From the NCBI GenBank assembly GCA_005792225.1, contig SXSP01000518.1, positions 1 through 6,237 of the forward strand: a stretch of DNA of 6,237 bases. Reading direction: 5' to 3'. This DNA is from Bdellovibrionales bacterium (GTDB lineage: Bacteria > Bdellovibrionota > Bdellovibrionia > Bdellovibrionales > JAMPXM01). The first letter of the stretch is position 1. Each line of letters begins with the position of its first letter. A program made the translations under genes and the position numbers. Below the pieces are notes generated by a model. The model searched no databases, was not told the DNA's origin, and saw only the letters and a program-made list of their open reading frames with translations. Below are positions 5,966 through 6,237 of the stretch, one piece after another.

Positions 5966-5973
5966 TCCGTACT
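5966..5973 (+). promoter_or_regulatory. Third operator half-site next to the doxX ribosome binding site
   Basis: TCCGTACT is repeated exactly, 18 bp downstream of the right arm of the palindrome; the match continues as TCCGTACTAA in both copies. It ends one base before the doxX Shine-Dalgarno AAGGAG (5975-5980), so a protein here would sit over the doxX start region. No opposing arm lies downstream, so it is a lone half-site in direct orientation. Confidence 0.55.
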
Positions 5974-5988
5974 AAAGGAGACACTGCC

Positions 5989-6237
5989 ATGAAATCGAAA
6001 GCAAAGAAGATCACGTTTTGGACGACAACCACGGTGTTCAGCGCCATGATGACTCTTTCGGGCATCATGTATTTAACGAACCCTGAAGTGCAGCAAGGTT
6101 TCGTTCATCTCGGCTTTCCGTCTTACTTCCGCGTTGAGCTCGCGGTCTTTAAATTCTTAGGCGCGGCCGTTCTGCTTTTGCCGTTCTTTCCAAAGGTGAC
6201 GAAAGAGTGGGCCTACGCGGGATTCGGAATCACGCTG
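5989..6237 (+). CDS. DoxX-family membrane protein (3' partial)
   Basis: The first 83 residues of a DoxX-like inner-membrane protein, running off the window. The start is secure: AAGGAG (5975-5980) lies eight bases before the ATG. A basic N-terminus (MKSKAKK) precedes a first membrane span at about 9-29 with SGIMYL (24-29), then LGFPSYFRVELAVFKFLGAA (41-60) leading into a second span (about 50-67), and KEWAYAGFGITL (72-83) opening the next. These motifs are typical of small four-span DoxX-like proteins of about 120-130 residues, so roughly a third is missing. Characterised DoxX relatives take part in thiosulfate:quinone oxidoreduction or thiol/oxidative stress complexes; most members have no known activity. 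Its promoter region holds the palindromic sites described, so control by the divergent HxlR regulator is likely. Confidence 0.85.
   Translation, partial: MKSKAKKITFWTTTTVFSAMMTLSGIMYLTNPEVQQGFVHLGFPSYFRVELAVFKFLGAAVLLLPFFPKVTKEWAYAGFGITL

Overview
The window looks like chromosomal DNA of a Gram-negative bacterium. A TonB energy transducer implies an outer membrane, and a GFA-family protein hints at glutathione chemistry. By eye the base composition is moderate, about half GC. A proteobacterium in the broad sense, or a Bdellovibrionota-like lineage, would fit, but nothing here fixes the taxon. There are no insertion sequences, phage genes, RNA genes or CRISPR arrays. Genes are densely packed, with convergent pairs that touch or overlap and divergent regulator/target pairs.

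Layout: (1) Positions 1-471 hold the 3' part of a RhtA-like EamA/DMT exporter on the plus strand, cut by the window edge. (2) An OafA-type acyltransferase-3 membrane protein (468-1658, minus) meets it tail to tail, the two stop codons sharing one TTAA. (3) A LysR-type regulator (1729-2613, minus) is divergent from a half-size EamA-domain transporter (2693-3115, plus), across a 79-bp AT-rich intergenic region with small palindromes. (4) A CLC antiporter (3172-4338, plus) carries the signatures of the fluoride-exporting CLC-F branch. (5) A lone TonB protein follows (4378-5046, plus). (6) A GFA-family zinc protein (5103-5450, plus) overlaps by 33 bp the 3' end of an HxlR-family regulator (5418-5867, minus). 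(7) The HxlR gene is divergent from a DoxX-family membrane protein (5989 to the window end, plus).

The best-supported regulatory reading is the HxlR/DoxX pair. The intergenic region holds a perfect 17-bp palindrome AGTACGGA-A-TCCGTACT plus a third half-site abutting the doxX ribosome binding site, and the palindrome exactly fills the spacer of a candidate promoter for the regulator. With the neighbouring GFA gene this could be a small aldehyde/electrophile response module (inference). The LysR/EamA pair looks like a second self-contained regulator/exporter unit. I found no wholly new system; the more interesting items are the operator architecture, two hairpins in leaders, the overlapping convergent gene ends and the variant CLC-F motif.
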